Source of the DNA: Scybalousia_A sp964626385
Lineage (GTDB): Bacteria > Bacteroidota > Bacteroidia > Bacteroidales > P3
Direction of reading: 5' to 3'
DNA: 13,048 nt
NCBI GenBank assembly: GCA_964626385.1
Contig: CAZVEO010000070.1
Location: 1-13,048 of the forward strand
Shown here: piece by piece, positions 6,195-13,048 of the stretch
Numbering within the stretch: position 1 is the first letter of the stretch
Layout: the number at the start of each line of letters is the position of its first letter
Notes under the pieces: model-generated
What the model was told of the DNA's origin: nothing
The model's database searches: none
Seen by the model: only the letters and a program-made list of their open reading frames with translations
Program-made: the position numbers and the translations under genes

Positions 6195-7883
6195 ATGAAT
6201 GTAGTAGTATACTTGCTTACTTTGATAGGCTCGTTGGGAATGTTTCTATATGGTATGACTGTGATGAGTGATTCTATTCAAAAACTTGCTGGTTCTTCTC
6301 TTCGCAGTTTACTTTCAAAGATAACTTCCAATCCTTTCAAAGGCATACTTACCGGTATAGGAGTAACAAGTATTATACAAGCATCAGCAGCAACCATAGT
6401 TATGGTTGTTTCTTTTGTTAATGCAGGTTTGATTACTTTGCCGGGAGCCATATCCATAATAATGGGAGCAAATATAGGTACTACGGTTACAGCGTGGTTG
6501 GTTTCAATACTTGGTTTTGAGGTATCAATAACCGCTCTTTGCTTGCCACTTATAGCAATAGCAACGCCTTTGATGTTTACCAAAAAGTACAAAACTTTTG
6601 GAAGTTTTATTATAGGTTTTGCTCTTTTGTTTTATGGACTTGGACTGATGCAGTCTAATGTACCAGATTTTACTAAACCAGAATATTCAAATATTGTACA
6701 CTCTATAGCCTCCTTGTCTTCATATGGCTATTTATCTATACTTATTTTTGTTTTGATAGGCTCTTTGGCTACAGTGGTTTTACAGTCTTCTTCTGCCATG
6801 ATGGCTATAACTCTAATAATGTGTAGCAAAGGACTTATTAGTTTTGAAATGGCTTGTGCTTTATGCTTGGGAGAAAATATTGGAACGACAATAACTGCTA
6901 ATATTGCCGCCATGGTTGCCAACCGCACAGCCAAGCGTGCAGCAAGAGCGCATTTATTGTTTAATCTTACGGGGGTTGTTTGGATACTTATACTATTTTA
7001 TCCAGTTACTCATCTTATAGATATTTTTTCTATAAGTATAGGTTTAGGCTCACCTTTGTTACAAGCCACTTCCATACCCATTGCTTTGTCTTTATTTCAC
7101 TCATTTTTTAATATTTCTAACTCTCTTATTCTCGTTTGGTTTATTCCTACCATGGTTAAGATACTTAATAAAATAGTACCGGAAACAGATGATGAGGAAA
7201 TTTTCCGTTTGGAATACATACATAAAGGTTTGATACATTCGGGCGAAGTAGCACTTGAGCCAGCAAAAAAAGAAATAGAGGTTTTTTCTCGTAGGGTTTT
7301 GCGTATGTATGATTTTTTGCCAACAATATTTTGCTCAAAGGACAACAAAGAAAAGGAAACTTTATTTGAAAGAACTTCTAAATATGAGGAAATAACTGAT
7401 AGGATGGAATTGGAAATAACCTCATATATAAGCAAAGCCACCGAAAATGAAATGTCGCAAACAGCAATTTGGATTACTGAGGCAATGCTAAAAATAGTAG
7501 ACAATCTGGAAAGCATAGGAGATAGTTGTTATCAAATTTCTTTATCCATTAGACAAAAAGACGAAAAGAAAATAGAATTTACAGAAATTCAAAATCAAAA
7601 TCTCCTAACCATGTTTGATAAGGTTAAAGAATCTTTGGAAGAAATGAATCATAATCTTTGCTTAGATTACAGTGAAGTAAATGGTAGCAAAGCCACAGAA
7701 ATAGAAAATAGCATCAATGTTTTCCGTGATAGGATAAGAGAGGAACATAATCAAAGCATAATACACGGAGATTATTCTTATCAAACAGATATACTTTACA
7801 CTAATTTATATTCTCAGTTAGAAAAATTGGCAGATTATGTTATCAATATAACTGAAGCAATTACAAAAAGAAAAAATTCTTAA
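6195..7883 (+). CDS. Na/Pi cotransporter family protein with PhoU-like domain
   Basis: An inner-membrane protein of the NptA/YjbB type, predicted to move phosphate with sodium. From the ATG at 6195 it has 562 residues. The N-terminal 325 residues are mostly hydrophobic and hold the internal duplication of the family: Q62-ASAAT with GANIGTT (91-97), and Q197-SSSAM with GENIGTT (226-232). The first repeat has QASAA rather than QSSSA. After about 340 the protein becomes charged and helical through 562, like the PhoU-type regulatory domain often fused to these transporters. The frame is open upstream to a TTG at 6153, but that codon lies inside the -7 promoter element; ATG at 6195 follows an A-rich leader and starts the first membrane helix properly. 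Substrate is inferred from family. Confidence 0.92.
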   Translation: MNVVVYLLTLIGSLGMFLYGMTVMSDSIQKLAGSSLRSLLSKITSNPFKGILTGIGVTSIIQASAATIVMVVSFVNAGLITLPGAISIIMGANIGTTVTAWLVSILGFEVSITALCLPLIAIATPLMFTKKYKTFGSFIIGFALLFYGLGLMQSNVPDFTKPEYSNIVHSIASLSSYGYLSILIFVLIGSLATVVLQSSSAMMAITLIMCSKGLISFEMACALCLGENIGTTITANIAAMVANRTAKRAARAHLLFNLTGVVWILILFYPVTHLIDIFSISIGLGSPLLQATSIPIALSLFHSFFNISNSLILVWFIPTMVKILNKIVPETDDEEIFRLEYIHKGLIHSGEVALEPAKKEIEVFSRRVLRMYDFLPTIFCSKDNKEKETLFERTSKYEEITDRMELEITSYISKATENEMSQTAIWITEAMLKIVDNLESIGDSCYQISLSIRQKDEKKIEFTEIQNQNLLTMFDKVKESLEEMNHNLCLDYSEVNGSKATEIENSINVFRDRIREEHNQSIIHGDYSYQTDILYTNLYSQLEKLADYVINITEAITKRKNS

Positions 7884-7903
7884 ACTGGCTTTTTTTTATA
7901 GGA

Positions 7904-7937
7904 TTTGCATTGTTAAATACAAAAATTTGTAACTTTG
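7904..7937 (+). promoter_or_regulatory. Promoter of the thioredoxin-like gene (and possibly ruvB)
   Basis: TAACTTTG (7930-7937) matches TAnnTTTG. TTTG at 7904-7907 sits 22 bases upstream; a TTG at 7910-7912 gives a 17-base alternative. The start codon is 23 bases after the -7 element. Confidence 0.7.
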
Positions 7938-7960
7938 CATAAAATATTTTTCTTCATTTT

Positions 7961-8476
7961 ATGAAAAGAGTAGGTAATATTCTGTGTATATTATTTGTTG
8001 TGCTGTTTATTGCTTGCAAAGATAAGCAAGCACAGGTAGATAATAACGTTATGCAACAAATAGAGGAGCCAAAAATATGGGTAAAAGAAATAGATAGTGA
8101 GGAGTTTTTGTCTAAGGTTTTGGATGTAAGTTCTTATAAAGAAGGACAGCTATTGAAATTTAAGGGAGATAAACCTGTTATAGTGGATTTTTCTGCTGAG
8201 TGGTGTGGACCATGTAAAAGACAGGCACCTATATTGGAAAAAATTGCTCAACAATATGAAGGAAAGATAGACGTTTACAAAGTTGATGTAGACAGAACAA
8301 AGGATATTGCAAGATTTTTTAATATTAGCAGTATTCCTACACTTTTGTTTGTACCAAAGGGTGGCGATTTGTTTTTCTATACAGGGCTTACTTCACAAGA
8401 AGAATTACAAGAAGCAGTAGAAACAATGCTATCGACAGAAACACAAACACAAGACTCTATACAAAAAAGTATATAA
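7961..8476 (+). CDS. Thioredoxin-like lipoprotein
   Basis: A thiol-disulfide oxidoreductase probably anchored to the envelope by lipid and facing the periplasm. The 171-residue product has a hydrophobic signal segment ending FIAC with C19 as candidate lipidated cysteine; the -3 position is F rather than the usual L, so lipidation is likely but not certain. The thioredoxin domain spans about 65-158 and has the active site W81-C-G-P-C85 and the cis-proline P126 (SIPT). CGPC is the classic reducing form. The tail (159-171) is polar and Q/T/S-rich. Natural roles would be keeping periplasmic thiols reduced or serving cytochrome maturation; partners are not in the window. ruvB starts 19 bases downstream, so the two may share a transcript. 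Confidence 0.92.
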   Translation: MKRVGNILCILFVVLFIACKDKQAQVDNNVMQQIEEPKIWVKEIDSEEFLSKVLDVSSYKEGQLLKFKGDKPVIVDFSAEWCGPCKRQAPILEKIAQQYEGKIDVYKVDVDRTKDIARFFNISSIPTLLFVPKGGDLFFYTGLTSQEELQEAVETMLSTETQTQDSIQKSI

Positions 8477-8495
8477 ATACAGAATTATAAGTATT

Positions 8496-9530
8496 ATGAA
8501 CCCTAATTTAAATCCCGATACTTCAAGGCTTTCTACTCAAGAAAGAGATTACGAAAAGGCTCTCAGACCCTTGGGATTTAATGATTTTACAGGGCAAGAA
8601 AGAATAAAAGACAATTTGCGTATTTTTGTGCAAGCAGCAAGAGAGAGAGGAGAGGCCTTAGACCATGTGCTTTTACATGGACCTCCGGGCTTGGGCAAAA
8701 CAACACTTTCCTATATTATAGCCAATGAGTTAGGAGTAAATGTAAAAATGACCTCGGGACCAGTGTTGGACAAACCGGGAGAGTTGGCAGGCATACTTAC
8801 CAATTTGGAAAGGAATGATGTACTTTTTATAGACGAAATTCATAGACTTTCTCCTATAGTTGAGGAATATCTTTATTCTGCTATGGAGGATTACAAAATA
8901 GATATTTTGATAGAAAGTGGCCCAAATGCCAAGAGTGTAGAAATAGCCCTTAACCCCTTTACTCTTATAGGAGCAACAACGCGTAGTGGTTTGCTTACTG
9001 CTCCTTTGCGTAGTAGGTTTGGTATAACTTGCAGACTTACCTACTATAATCATACTACCCTTTGCTCTATTGTAAAACGTTCTTGCCATATTCTGAACAC
9101 ACCTATTACTGACCAAGCTGCTTTGGAAATAGCCTCACGTTCAAGAGGCACTCCTCGTATAGCCAATCTTTTACTTAGAAGAGTGAGAGATTTTGCGCAA
9201 ATAAAAGGAGATGGAGAGATAAATATGGATATAGCAAAAATGGCTTTGGAGGCGCTGAATGTAGATAAAAATGGATTGGACGAAATGGACAATAGGATTT
9301 TATCTGCAATAATAGATAAGTTTAAAGGAGGGCCTGTAGGCTTGACTACCATAGCCACAGCAGTAGGAGAGGATGCCGGTACAGTGGAAGAGGTCTATGA
9401 ACCTTTTCTTATTCAGGAGGGTTTTTTAATGCGTACCTCACGAGGAAGAGAAGCAACAGAAAGAGCATATAAGCATTTGGGACGAGATTTTGTCTTAAAG
9501 AAAAATACTCAACCAAATTTATTTGAATAA
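8496..9530 (+). CDS. ruvB: Holliday junction branch migration helicase RuvB
   Basis: The AAA+ hexameric motor of the RuvABC complex; with RuvA it drives branch migration of Holliday junctions during recombinational repair. In 344 residues, normal for the family, one sees Walker A GPPGLGKT (62-69), Walker B with DEIH (113-116), sensor 1 GATTR (159-163), the arginine finger in LRSRFG (R174), sensor 2 in SRGTPRIANLLLRRVRDFA (about 216-234), and the winged-helix C-terminus (KFKGGPVGLTTIA through LMRTSRGREAT). The ATG at 8496 gives the usual short, variable N-terminus ahead of the conserved RPLGFNDFTGQ. It is probably transcribed with the thioredoxin-like gene. ruvA and ruvC are not in the window. 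Confidence 0.98.
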   Translation: MNPNLNPDTSRLSTQERDYEKALRPLGFNDFTGQERIKDNLRIFVQAARERGEALDHVLLHGPPGLGKTTLSYIIANELGVNVKMTSGPVLDKPGELAGILTNLERNDVLFIDEIHRLSPIVEEYLYSAMEDYKIDILIESGPNAKSVEIALNPFTLIGATTRSGLLTAPLRSRFGITCRLTYYNHTTLCSIVKRSCHILNTPITDQAALEIASRSRGTPRIANLLLRRVRDFAQIKGDGEINMDIAKMALEALNVDKNGLDEMDNRILSAIIDKFKGGPVGLTTIATAVGEDAGTVEEVYEPFLIQEGFLMRTSRGREATERAYKHLGRDFVLKKNTQPNLFE

Positions 9531-9555
9531 AAAATATTGTTTTTTGTTAACTTTG
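9522..9555 (+). promoter_or_regulatory. Promoter of the CUB/PKD surface protein gene
   Basis: TAACTTTG (9548-9555) matches TAnnTTTG. TTTG at 9522-9525 lies 22 bases upstream and overlaps the end of ruvB (stop codon 9528-9530). The leader to the start codon at 9612 would be about 50 bases. Confidence 0.7.
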
Positions 9556-9611
9556 CGATAGATATTTTTGTTTAGTAAGATATAAGTAGAGAATAAAATT
9601 TATATAGAGAT

Positions 9612-12600
9612 ATGAAAACTCATTGTTTTAAAGTATTATTTGTTTTAACTTTTGTTTTTGCAGGTAGCTTATTTGCACAAACATCAGTATTATTAAACAA
9701 CACCAATAATGGTACTACAAGAACAGGTTGTAACTTCCTTTTCTACGATGATGGAGGTGCTTCGGGTAACTATACTAATTCTCAAGACAGAACTATTACT
9801 TTTTGTCCCTCAAGTCAGCTGCAAAGAATTGTAGCAGAGGTTAATGATTTTAATTTAGCATCTGGCGATACTCTAAAAATATATGAGGGTACCAGCACCT
9901 TAGCACAGGTTGTTATCAATGATAATGATGGTAGCGATGGTTTTACAGGCAATTCACTTAATGGCTTGACAATAGCCTCTCCGATTACCAACCCAACAGG
10001 ATGCCTCACTTTTAATTTTAAGTCAGATGACCAAAACGTAGCATCTGGCTGGAAGATAAAAATAACTTGTGAGGATATGTGTCAAGATGTTGTTGTAGCT
10101 TTGGATACTTTTTATTCTCGTATAGACTCTATGGGAGTAACTCATACATTACCACTTAAAATAGATAGGGATTCTTCTTTAGTTAGAGGTTCTCGCACAG
10201 ATTCTTTGGGTAATGTGATTGTAGATACTGTTATAAATGGTGAAAATTGGTCATGGGAATATATTTCTTTCTATGCTTTGAATATGTGTTTGGGCGATTC
10301 TATGATGATAATAAACGCTTTGCCTCAATTTCCTTATAGCGACTATACCGTTACTTCAAGCACAGGCGCAGACTCTGTTGTAGGTTATCATCAAACACCA
10401 AATAGTTGTATTTATTATTGGTCATTTGGTGATGAACAAACAGCAGAAATACATGGTACTCCTGTAGCCGAGCATCATTATGCCTTTTTGCAAGGTTATA
10501 ATCTAACTCTTGCTATTGTAGATACCACAGACGGTCACTACTGCACAAGTAAGAACGCAATATCTGCTCGTGTGAGAGTGGCAAAAAACCCTATAAAAAC
10601 AGTTTCTAAGTTGCCTGATATGTGTTCAGGAGATAAACAACAGATGTTCGTAGGTTACTCGGCAAATTCAACAATTATAACAGATACAATTGCTTTTTCT
10701 CAAGCCGCCAAGGAGGAATATAATACTCGTACCTTTATTCCCGATACTTATGGAGGAACACAATGTTATGAGGCTCCGGTAACCTTTACTACTTTTACTC
10801 CAGGTGCTACAGTAGATAATGAAGATGAAGTTATATCTATTTGCATAGCAATAGAGCACTCTTTCTTGGGTGACCTTGGTTTTTTTGTAGAGTGTCCTAA
10901 TGGTCAGTCAGTAACTTTAAAATATAATACACACATCAACGGTGTTTTCCTTGGCATACCAAACGAAAATGATAATATAGATGGAGGAGGAATGAACGAT
11001 TCCAATGCCAACCCTATAGGAACTTGTTGGAATTATTGTTTTTCAAATCAATATTTGACAAATGCACAAGGGGTTATTACAGGAGCATCTCCTAACCACA
11101 TGGTAAACAGTGGTTATTCTGCTAACACTGTAGATTCTACTCATATTTATGATTCTTCCTATTATTTCCAAACACCAATACAAGGATTAACTGGAACGCA
11201 ATATAATCAAGCAAATTATAATAGTGCAATTACTGTTGACTTGAATGGATTTAATGAATTAGTTGGTTGTCCTCTGAATGGAGAATGGAAACTAAGGGTT
11301 TGTGATAACTGGGGAAGTGATAATGGATGGGTCTGCTCTTGGTGGATGGAATTAGGAAAAAACTCCTCAACCGACTGGACTTATCAGGTACCGATAGATA
11401 CTGTTATTTGGGAAGGTCCTTTTATCTCCTCTATTAATAGTACAACGGGAGAAATTGCTCCTCCTATAGATGCTTCTGGTGAGTATGTATATGGAATATC
11501 TATTATTGATGCTTTTGGTTGTCCTTGGGATACTGTAACCACTCTTAACGTTGTACGCACTCCTGTGGTAGATTTAGGAGCAGATACATCTTTTTGCGAA
11601 GGTGGTACTATGGTTTTGGATGCTGGCAATAGTGGAGCGTTTAAATATGATTGGGAACCTACAGGAGAAAACACTCAACAAATAACCGTACATTTGGACG
11701 AAAATGTACTTGGACAACAACAATACATTGCCCAAGTAACTAATTATAATGGAATGTTGTATTGCTATGGCTTGGATACTATAAACATAACTATAAATGC
11801 TCCTGCTTTGGCCTCCTTTACTTCGGACATAGGTTATATGGAGGGATGTGAGCCTTTGCAATTACAACTTAGAAGTACTTCTTCCAATGCAAGTAATTTT
11901 TATTGGGTTGTTGGCGACCAAACCTCAACCGATGTTAATCCTTACTTTGAACTTACAAGTGGAAGTTATGATTTGATGCTTGCGGTAGAGAGTGCTGACG
12001 GTTGCAAGGACACTATATCTTATCAAAATATTATCAATGTATTTAAAAACCCTGTAGCTGATTTTGGTTGGAATCCCGCTATGCCTTCTGCTACCGACCC
12101 AACCGTTACAATGATAAATTTGACCACACCAGAAATTTCCTCAAACAGATATCATTGGCAGTTCCAAACAAATAAGAATGATGAAACCTCAATTGTCAAC
12201 ATAATGGGATATTCACCTACTTACACTTGGACACCACAAAGTGGAGAAAGTGTGGCAGGAGATTATAGCGTTATATTGGATGCTTATACCTATAACGAAT
12301 CTCCTTCAGGCAGAGTCTATGAGTGCCATGATACTATAACAAAACTTATTACCATAGTAAACGACAATATAATGTTTCCTACCGTTGTTACTCCTAATGG
12401 AGATGGTATAAATGATGTCTTTGAAATACACAATTTAATAGATGGACAAGCCTTTCCAGATAACGAACTTGCCATATACAATCGTTACGGCAAGAGAATC
12501 TATTTTATACAAGACCTAAGAAATAAAGAAGATTTTTGGGATCCAGAGAAGACCAATTCCCCTACAGGAACCTATTTCTATCGTTTCATAGGAAGAGGGC

Positions 12601-12653
12601 CTATACGCAATGTGGAATTTAAAGGTAGTGTGGAGGTATTGAGAGATAAATAA
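9612..12653 (+). CDS. Multidomain surface protein, T9SS type B (gliding C-term)
   Basis: A large secreted or surface-anchored protein, probably adhesive or ligand-binding; no catalytic motif was seen. Visible order in 1013 residues: signal peptide ending about 22 (FVFAGSLFA-Q), CUB-like domain about 36-153 (YDDGGASGNY, SGDTLKIYEG, SGWKIKITC), PKD-like region about 225-325 (YYWSFGDEQTAEIHGTP), a domain about 383-582 resembling the proprotein-convertase P domain (GDLGFFVECPNGQSVTL, GCPLNGEWKLRVCDNWG), further Ig/PKD-like repeats about 590-915 (YWVVGDQTSTDV, PVADFGW), and the gliding-motility-associated C-terminal domain about 920-1010 (FPTVVTPNGDGINDVFEI, YNRYGKRIY, GTYFYRF). That last domain is the T9SS type B sorting signal. 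A P-type domain without an attached subtilase is unusual in its classic setting but common in bacterial surface proteins. It has its own promoter and terminator. Confidence 0.92.
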   Translation: MKTHCFKVLFVLTFVFAGSLFAQTSVLLNNTNNGTTRTGCNFLFYDDGGASGNYTNSQDRTITFCPSSQLQRIVAEVNDFNLASGDTLKIYEGTSTLAQVVINDNDGSDGFTGNSLNGLTIASPITNPTGCLTFNFKSDDQNVASGWKIKITCEDMCQDVVVALDTFYSRIDSMGVTHTLPLKIDRDSSLVRGSRTDSLGNVIVDTVINGENWSWEYISFYALNMCLGDSMMIINALPQFPYSDYTVTSSTGADSVVGYHQTPNSCIYYWSFGDEQTAEIHGTPVAEHHYAFLQGYNLTLAIVDTTDGHYCTSKNAISARVRVAKNPIKTVSKLPDMCSGDKQQMFVGYSANSTIITDTIAFSQAAKEEYNTRTFIPDTYGGTQCYEAPVTFTTFTPGATVDNEDEVISICIAIEHSFLGDLGFFVECPNGQSVTLKYNTHINGVFLGIPNENDNIDGGGMNDSNANPIGTCWNYCFSNQYLTNAQGVITGASPNHMVNSGYSANTVDSTHIYDSSYYFQTPIQGLTGTQYNQANYNSAITVDLNGFNELVGCPLNGEWKLRVCDNWGSDNGWVCSWWMELGKNSSTDWTYQVPIDTVIWEGPFISSINSTTGEIAPPIDASGEYVYGISIIDAFGCPWDTVTTLNVVRTPVVDLGADTSFCEGGTMVLDAGNSGAFKYDWEPTGENTQQITVHLDENVLGQQQYIAQVTNYNGMLYCYGLDTINITINAPALASFTSDIGYMEGCEPLQLQLRSTSSNASNFYWVVGDQTSTDVNPYFELTSGSYDLMLAVESADGCKDTISYQNIINVFKNPVADFGWNPAMPSATDPTVTMINLTTPEISSNRYHWQFQTNKNDETSIVNIMGYSPTYTWTPQSGESVAGDYSVILDAYTYNESPSGRVYECHDTITKLITIVNDNIMFPTVVTPNGDGINDVFEIHNLIDGQAFPDNELAIYNRYGKRIYFIQDLRNKEDFWDPEKTNSPTGTYFYRFIGRGPIRNVEFKGSVEVLRDK

Positions 12654-12676
12654 AAAAAATAAGACTTTTATAAAAT

Positions 12677-12716
12677 AAACGCACCCTGTGATTGAAGTCA
12701 CAGGGTGCGTTTTACA
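12677..12716 (+). terminator. Terminator hairpin after the CUB/PKD gene
   Basis: Bases 12677-12691 (AAACGCACCCTGTGA) pair perfectly with 12698-12712 as a 15-bp stem with loop TTGAAG. The stem begins 24 bases after the stop codon and its right arm ends in T residues (12710-12713). The stem's GCACCCTGTG also occurs in both 42-base direct repeats, so this terminator shares sequence with the repeat family. The A-rich 5' flank would allow bidirectional use. Confidence 0.8.
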
Positions 12717-12747
12717 GCCATAGGCTGTTTTATAGGGCAAAGCCATT
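12712..12747 (-). repeat. Palindromic intergenic repeat module, right copy
   Basis: Matches the reverse complement of 243-279 at 32 of 37 aligned positions. It holds ACAGCC-ATA-GGCTGT (12714-12728), followed by an inverted copy of the repeat core (TTTTATAGGGCAAAGCC, 12728-12744). It directly abuts the terminator stem. Confidence 0.65.
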
Positions 12748-12758
12748 ACTTTTATAGA

Positions 12759-12798
12759 TTGGCATAAGTTGGCATAGGTTATGATGAGTTAGTATAAC
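12759..12798 (+). repeat. Degenerate decamer tandem array (4 units)
   Basis: Four consecutive 10-base units can be read: TTGGCATAAG, TTGGCATAGG, TTATGATGAG and TTAGTATAAC. The first two differ at one position, the others are increasingly diverged. On the left side the reverse complement of about 280-296 reads AATAGG-TTGAGATAGG-TT, a related decamer next to the matching palindromic module. Confidence 0.55.
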
Positions 12799-12815
12799 GT
12801 AAAGCGAAGCCTCAA

Positions 12816-12870
12816 GCTTTTTATAAGGGCAAAGCTATTAAAAAAGTAACGGCTTTGCCCTATAAAAAGC
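12816..12870. repeat. Inverted repeat, 20/19-base arms
   Basis: GCTTTTTATAAGGGCAAAGC (12816-12835) is the reverse complement of 12852-12870 apart from one missing base. The loop is about 16 bases. Both arms are copies of the GGCTTTGCCCTATAAAA core, so the hairpin is made of two core copies facing each other. The right arm is also part of the first 42-base direct repeat. Confidence 0.75.
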
Positions 12871-12882
12871 ACCCTGTGGGTG
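12841..12882 (+). repeat. 42-bp direct repeat, copy 1
   Basis: Identical to 12926-12967 at 40 of 42 positions. It consists of AAAAAGTAACGGCTTTGCCC, then TATAAAAAGC, then the short palindrome CACCC-TGT-GGGTG. The two copies are 85 bases apart, start to start. Confidence 0.85.
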
Positions 12883-12925
12883 TAACTCATAAAAAACCAA
12901 GCTAACTTATCAAAAAAAAACGAAA

Positions 12926-12967
12926 AAAAAGTAATGGCTCTGCCCTATAAAAAGCACCCTGTGGGTG
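12926..12967 (+). repeat. 42-bp direct repeat, copy 2
   Basis: Second copy of the 12841-12882 repeat with two C/T differences. It ends 6 bases before the right copy of the 75-base repeat, in the arrangement palindrome, short linker, long repeat. Confidence 0.85.
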
Positions 12968-12973
12968 CAAAAT

Positions 12974-13048
12974 CGGTTTACTGATTATCAATGAGTTACA
13001 AATAAAAAGTGTGCACGCGTTTGGTCAGGTCAAAAAATGTTCGTAACT
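12974..13048 (-). repeat. 75-bp long inverted repeat, right copy
   Basis: Reverse complement of 127-201 with one mismatch (G12993 against T182). The match continues to the last base of the window, so the element is cut off here. If it equals the left element, about 70 further bases should follow and end with another copy of the 25-base terminal repeat. Confidence 0.9.

Larger units (their letters stand above)
12654..13048. other. Repeat-rich non-coding right end
   Basis: No open frame with coding character is visible. It holds the terminator of the preceding gene (12677-12712), a palindromic repeat module (12712-12747), a decamer-period array (12759-12798), a 20/19-base inverted repeat (12816-12870), two 42-base direct repeats (12841-12882 and 12926-12967), and the right copy of the 75-base repeat, which the window edge cuts. 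Almost every base between 12677 and 13048 belongs to, or adjoins, some repeated motif. Confidence 0.85.

Noticed and set aside
7884..7900. Terminator after the transporter gene
   Set aside because: There is a run of eight T residues at about 7891-7898 but no convincing stem before it.
12841..12967. CRISPR array
   Set aside because: Only two 42-base repeats with an 85-base period, no third copy, an intervening stretch with A runs, and no cas genes.
127..13048. Composite transposon or genomic island bounded by the 75-bp inverted repeats
   Set aside because: The interior is housekeeping (rpsT, tRNA-Glu, ruvB, tatD) with uniform base composition by eye, and there is no transposase, integrase or toxin-type cargo.

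Overview
The window looks like chromosomal DNA of a Bacteroidota bacterium, most likely order Bacteroidales. The DNA is AT-rich. Four intergenic regions carry the Bacteroidota promoter form (TTG or TTTG, about 19-22 bases, then TAnnTTTG) and a fifth carries its -7 half. Genes lack strong Shine-Dalgarno sites. Two large secreted proteins end in type IX secretion system (T9SS) sorting domains, one type A and one type B. A short 2[4Fe-4S] ferredoxin points to an anaerobic or microaerophilic lifestyle. All confident genes are on the + strand.

Layout: 1-393 is non-coding and full of inverted repeats. A 56-residue ferredoxin gene (394-564) follows, with its own terminator. Next come an unrecognised 218-residue protein (665-1321), a tRNA-Glu(TTC) gene (1415-1489) behind a textbook promoter, and rpsT (1553-1804) with a terminator. 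A TatD-type nuclease (about 1920-2687) is followed after 6 bases by a gingipain-like C25 cysteine peptidase with a T9SS tail (2694-6032). Then come a Na/Pi-cotransporter-family protein with a PhoU-like tail (start corrected to 6195, end 7883), a thioredoxin-like lipoprotein (7961-8476), ruvB (8496-9530), and a 1013-residue multidomain surface protein with CUB-like, PKD-like, P-domain-like and gliding-motility C-terminal domains (9612-12653). The last 395 bases are again packed with repeats.

The genes do not form one pathway. They are short housekeeping units (redox, translation, DNA repair, phosphate transport, envelope redox) mixed with two T9SS cargo proteins. I see no defence system, CRISPR array, integrase or transposase.

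The least ordinary part is the repeat content at the two ends. A 75-base sequence occurs at both ends in opposite orientation with one mismatch. On the left it lies in a MITE-like element with 25-base terminal inverted repeats. A second family (core GGCTTTGCCCTATAAAA) occurs in several orientations, next to short palindromes and decamer-period repeats. One palindrome related to this family seems to act as the terminator of the last gene. The window may be a contig that ended inside repeat copies. This looks like a mosaic, dispersed intergenic repeat family rather than a transposon carrying the genes between.
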